Positions 6,222 through 6,733 of a DNA stretch of 6,733 nucleotides are shown piece after piece; positions within the stretch are counted from its first letter, which is position 1; every line of letters begins with the position of its first letter. The notes under the pieces are model-generated. The model was not told the DNA's origin, did not search any database, and saw nothing but the letters and a program-made list of their open reading frames with translations. This DNA comes from Thermoplasmata archaeon (lineage in GTDB: Archaea > Thermoplasmatota > Thermoplasmata > SG8-5 > JAGLSY01). Both the position numbers and the translations under genes were made by a program. The stretch covers positions 1 to 6,733 of the forward strand of contig JAGLQE010000100.1 of assembly GCA_023137005.1 (NCBI GenBank). Reading direction: 5' to 3'.

Positions 6222-6733
6222 ATGAAAGTGAAATTGTTAGCAGGAATAGTAACTGCTATGATGATATTTAGTGGGCTAGGAATTATGGCCGTTGGAGTTG
6301 CCAGTGATACTCCAGAGGTCATTCCAGAGCGTGTGGTAATGGACAGCAATGCTCCATTATCGGCTTCGATGGGACCACCAGAGGCTGTCGTGAACGAGCC
6401 TATTGAGAAGACATATGGAACAATACCAGGCTACACGCCGCATTCAGTGCAGAGAACGGCATTGGCTGAGGACTACACGGAATGGGCTTGCGCCCCCTGT
6501 GCGGGTCACAATCCAGAATGGACCGGAGCCTTGGCAGCATTAGGTACTGATGTTGTTGCTCCAGCATACGTTCATGTATGGTGGCCAAGCGCAGCTACAG
6601 ATGCAGTATTCAATGTCTGTAACAATGATGGTTCCGTACAGGAGAGAGTGAATTTCTACGGAATAGGTGGAGTTCCAGACTGTTTCCTCGATGGAGGAGA
6701 CATCAATACTGGACAGACACAGGCCGCTTATGA
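6222..6733 (+). CDS. Secreted thioredoxin-fold (redoxin/Omp28-like) protein, 3' truncated by window edge
   Basis: The frame is open to the right edge, giving 170 codons without a stop, so the C-terminus is missing. Residues 1-27 are a signal peptide: MKVKLL, a hydrophobic stretch, then AVGVA before SDTPE. A low-complexity Pro/Glu/Ser linker runs to about 75. The thioredoxin-like part follows: EDYTEWACAPCAGHNPEW (83-100) carries a CxxC redox pair, C90 and C93; VVAPAYVHVWW (111-121) is the next core strand; and FYGIGGVPDCFLDGG (145-159) holds the expected cis-proline, P152. Known relatives use such a pair for thiol-disulfide exchange outside the cell, so disulfide formation, reduction or isomerisation is the likely role. 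Compared with the usual WCxxC, one Ala separates Trp from the first Cys. Two extra cysteines, C133 and C154, are present, the latter two residues after the cis-proline. The fold is well supported; the reaction direction and substrate are not. Confidence 0.82.
   Translation, partial: MKVKLLAGIVTAMMIFSGLGIMAVGVASDTPEVIPERVVMDSNAPLSASMGPPEAVVNEPIEKTYGTIPGYTPHSVQRTALAEDYTEWACAPCAGHNPEWTGALAALGTDVVAPAYVHVWWPSAATDAVFNVCNNDGSVQERVNFYGIGGVPDCFLDGGDINTGQTQAAY

Noticed and set aside
1..6733. Defence system, CRISPR array, insertion sequence or attachment site
   Set aside because: No spaced direct repeats, transposase, integrase, nuclease or toxin-like domains are visible on either strand.

Overview
The window looks archaeal, most likely euryarchaeal and plausibly Thermoplasmatota. 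Three things suggest this. A short HTH plus ACT-domain regulator closely resembles the archaeal COG2150 family. Archaeal TATA elements stand at the expected distances from the starts, including one gene that appears leaderless. A very large secreted, single-pass surface protein carries many N-glycosylation sequons and a proline-rich cytoplasmic tail with PPPGY motifs. The phylum is inferred from gene style only; no rRNA or other phylogenetic marker is present.

Layout. Bases 1-54 may hold the last codons of a plus-strand gene. Three minus-strand genes follow, read from right to left: the HTH-ACT regulator (5928-5431), the 1522-residue surface protein (5340-772) and a small cytoplasmic TPR protein (614-120). 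A divergent, AT-rich intergenic region (5929-6221) separates the regulator from a plus-strand gene that starts at 6222 and runs off the right edge. This last gene has no stop codon in the window. It encodes a secreted thioredoxin-fold protein with a CAPC redox motif.

How the genes may relate. Each minus-strand gene has a plausible promoter of its own, so the row need not be one operon. The surface protein and the thioredoxin-like protein both carry signal peptides and act outside the cell. The TPR protein is cytoplasmic and could in principle bind a partner such as the surface protein's tail, but only adjacency suggests this. The regulator probably senses an amino acid or similar small ligand. 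A 27-bp dyad and a 10-bp tandem repeat lie between it and the thioredoxin-like gene and are candidate operators.

I see no defence system, CRISPR array, transposon, tRNA or rRNA. The most unusual content is the surface protein: a glutamine-amidotransferase-like domain without a visible catalytic cysteine sits among Ig-like modules, two separated modules share blocks conserved in protein but recoded at nearly every variable codon, and the cytoplasmic tail is built of short repeats.
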